Below, one piece after another: positions 13,738 to 14,705 of a stretch of 14,705 nt of DNA; the first letter of the stretch is position 1, and each line of letters opens with the position of its first letter. A program made the translations under genes and the position numbers. The stretch is taken from positions 1-14,705 of the forward strand of contig QZKK01000268.1 of the NCBI GenBank assembly GCA_003599475.1. The letters are read 5' to 3'. Source of the DNA: Desulfobacteraceae bacterium. GTDB lineage: Bacteria > Desulfobacterota > Desulfobacteria > Desulfobacterales > SURF-15. The notes beneath the pieces are model-generated. The model made no database searches and had not been told where the DNA came from. It saw only the letters and a program-made list of their open reading frames with translations.

Positions 13738-14515
13738 CCCGCAGCTCGGTAATAAAGGCTCTCGGATCCGCAGACCGGACGATGCTCTCTCCAATCAAAA
13801 AATTGAAGATTCCTGTTTTTTTCAGCTCTTCGATATCCTCCCGTGTCCGAATGCCGCTTTCTGCTACGGCAATTTGATCGATTTCAAGCTTCTTTACCAT
13901 TTGAGCGGCCCTCTGAATGTCGGTTTCGAAAGACTTCAGATTGCGGTTGTTGATTCCGATCAGTTTCGCACCTGCCCGGGAGGCCCTCTCAAGATCGGCT
14001 TCGGTGTGCACCTCCACCAGGGCGTCCAAGCCGACCTCCAGCGACAGGGCCAAGTAGTCTTTGAGCTGGTTGTCGGAGAGAATGGAAACGATCAGCAAAA
14101 CCGCGTCTGCTCCCCGGACGGCCGATTCGAAGATCTGATAGGAGGAGATGATGAAGTCCTTTCGAAGGACGGGTAGACGAACGGCTTTTCTCACCGTTTC
14201 GAGATCCTGCAGGCTTCCCTGGAAGAAAGATCGATCGGTCAAAACAGAGATGGCGGAGGCTCCGCCGGCTTCATAAGCCTCCGCATAAGCCAGCGGATCA
14301 AGATTCGATCGGATGACCCCCTTCGAAGGGGAGGCGCGCTTGATTTCTGCGATGATATTGATCCCGTATGGTCCGGGGTTCTCCAAAGATCCGAAAAAAG
14401 ATCTCCTTTCTCTCGGCAGCGCTGCGTCGCGCCGCAGATCCGCCTCCGGAATCCTCTCCCTTGCCGCAGCGACCTCCTGCTTTTTTCTCTCGACGATCTT
14501 ATCCAGGATGTTCAT
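13709..14515 (-). CDS. trpC: Indole-3-glycerol phosphate synthase
   Basis: 268 residues, a TIM barrel that closes CdRP to indole-3-glycerol phosphate, the TrpA substrate. The conserved catalytic elements are all there: Glu57 and Lys59 in IIAEIKRASPSKG, Lys119 in LRKDF, Glu168 in LVEVHTE, GINNRNL (187-193) and Glu219-Ser220 in AESGI. It is a single-function enzyme, not fused to TrpF. The final residues (about GSSKFKAES) are encoded by a degenerate repeat tract and probably are not part of the fold. The ATG at 14515 agrees with the usual N-terminus (NILDKIVERKKQEV); the ribosome site is weak (GAAGA). It is upstream of the antitoxin-like gene and trpF on the same strand. trpE, trpG and trpD are not in the window. 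Confidence 0.95.
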   Translation of the reverse strand: MNILDKIVERKKQEVAAARERIPEADLRRDAALPRERRSFFGSLENPGPYGINIIAEIKRASPSKGVIRSNLDPLAYAEAYEAGGASAISVLTDRSFFQGSLQDLETVRKAVRLPVLRKDFIISSYQIFESAVRGADAVLLIVSILSDNQLKDYLALSLEVGLDALVEVHTEADLERASRAGAKLIGINNRNLKSFETDIQRAAQMVKKLEIDQIAVAESGIRTREDIEELKKTGIFNFLIGESIVRSADPRAFITELRGSSKFKAES

Positions 14516-14526
14516 GTCTTCAAGAT

Positions 14527-14705
14527 TCAGAATTCATAATTCAAAGATTCAAGCGAATCTTCCCAACTCCCCAACTTCTCTCCTTCTTTCCCTCTCTCCC
14601 TCTGCTCAATGCTCTATGCCCTTTCTGATCTTCTTAACTTCTGCTCTCAGCCGACTTCTGTCTCCTGTCCACCGTCTACCGTCTACCGCCTACTGCTTCG
14701 TATAG
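14527..14705. repeat. Mosaic of several degenerate oligomer repeat families upstream of trpC
   Basis: On the plus strand, consecutive blocks are seen: attcataattcaaagattcaa; cccaactccccaacttct; cttctttccctctctccctctg; gctcaatgctctatgcc; cttaacttctgctctcagc with cgacttctgtctcctgtcc; and accgtctaccgtctaccgcc. Each block is a short run of imperfect copies of a different 7-10 base word. It fills the whole gene-free end of the window and shares 12-mers with the tract at 2050-2215. No promoter or open frame of interest was seen in it. Confidence 0.65.

Overview
The window looks like the chromosome of a Gram-negative bacterium of the former Deltaproteobacteria (Desulfobacterota). This placement is inferred from three things: the style of the TrpA/TrpB/TrpF proteins, a GspE-type ATPase with an MshEN front end beside two-component and HD-GYP genes, and the degenerate oligomer repeats between genes. 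Nothing in the window fixes the genus. No rRNA, tRNA, transposase, phage gene or CRISPR array was seen.

Positions 1-10473, all on the minus strand, form one long tightly packed run. In transcription order it holds: a membrane PAS histidine kinase, a stand-alone receiver, a GAF/HD-GYP c-di-GMP phosphodiesterase, a STAS-domain protein, a GspE/PilB-type ATPase with an N-terminal MshEN (c-di-GMP receptor) domain, a GspF-type membrane platform protein, four pseudopilins in G-H-I-J order, and a protein with a PilX/GspK-like prepilin N-terminus fused to NHL beta-propeller repeats. The last gene is cut by the left edge. The run reads as a type II secretion or pseudopilus assembly module with its own regulatory head. 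A sequence matching the sigma-54 -24/-12 consensus with correct spacing lies between the ATPase and gspF, so the structural genes may also be transcribed separately.

Positions 10474-10646 are a divergent intergenic region. Positions 10647-14515 hold a split tryptophan cluster. trpB and trpA (plus strand, overlapping by 8 bases) converge on trpF, a DUF104-type antitoxin-like gene, and trpC (minus strand). The usual deltaproteobacterial order trpC-F-B-A has therefore been rearranged, and a small antitoxin-like gene sits between trpC and trpF. TrpF carries Glu where the catalytic Asp is normally found.

Several gene boundaries are filled with families of short, imperfect, pyrimidine-rich (plus-strand) oligomer repeats: about 929-975, 2050-2215, 12642-12668, 13705-13737 and 14527-14705. 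Some 12-mers are identical between loci 12 kb apart. The tracts run over the stop codons of gspJ, gspH, trpC and trpF, and over the start and leader of gspI. There is no gene-free stretch above 300 bases; the longest are 14516-14705 (repeat mosaic) and 10474-10646 (divergent promoters).

The most interesting system is the combination of c-di-GMP degradation (HD-GYP), a c-di-GMP-binding-type assembly ATPase (MshEN), a candidate sigma-54 switch and a propeller-tipped pseudopilin, all in one transcription unit.
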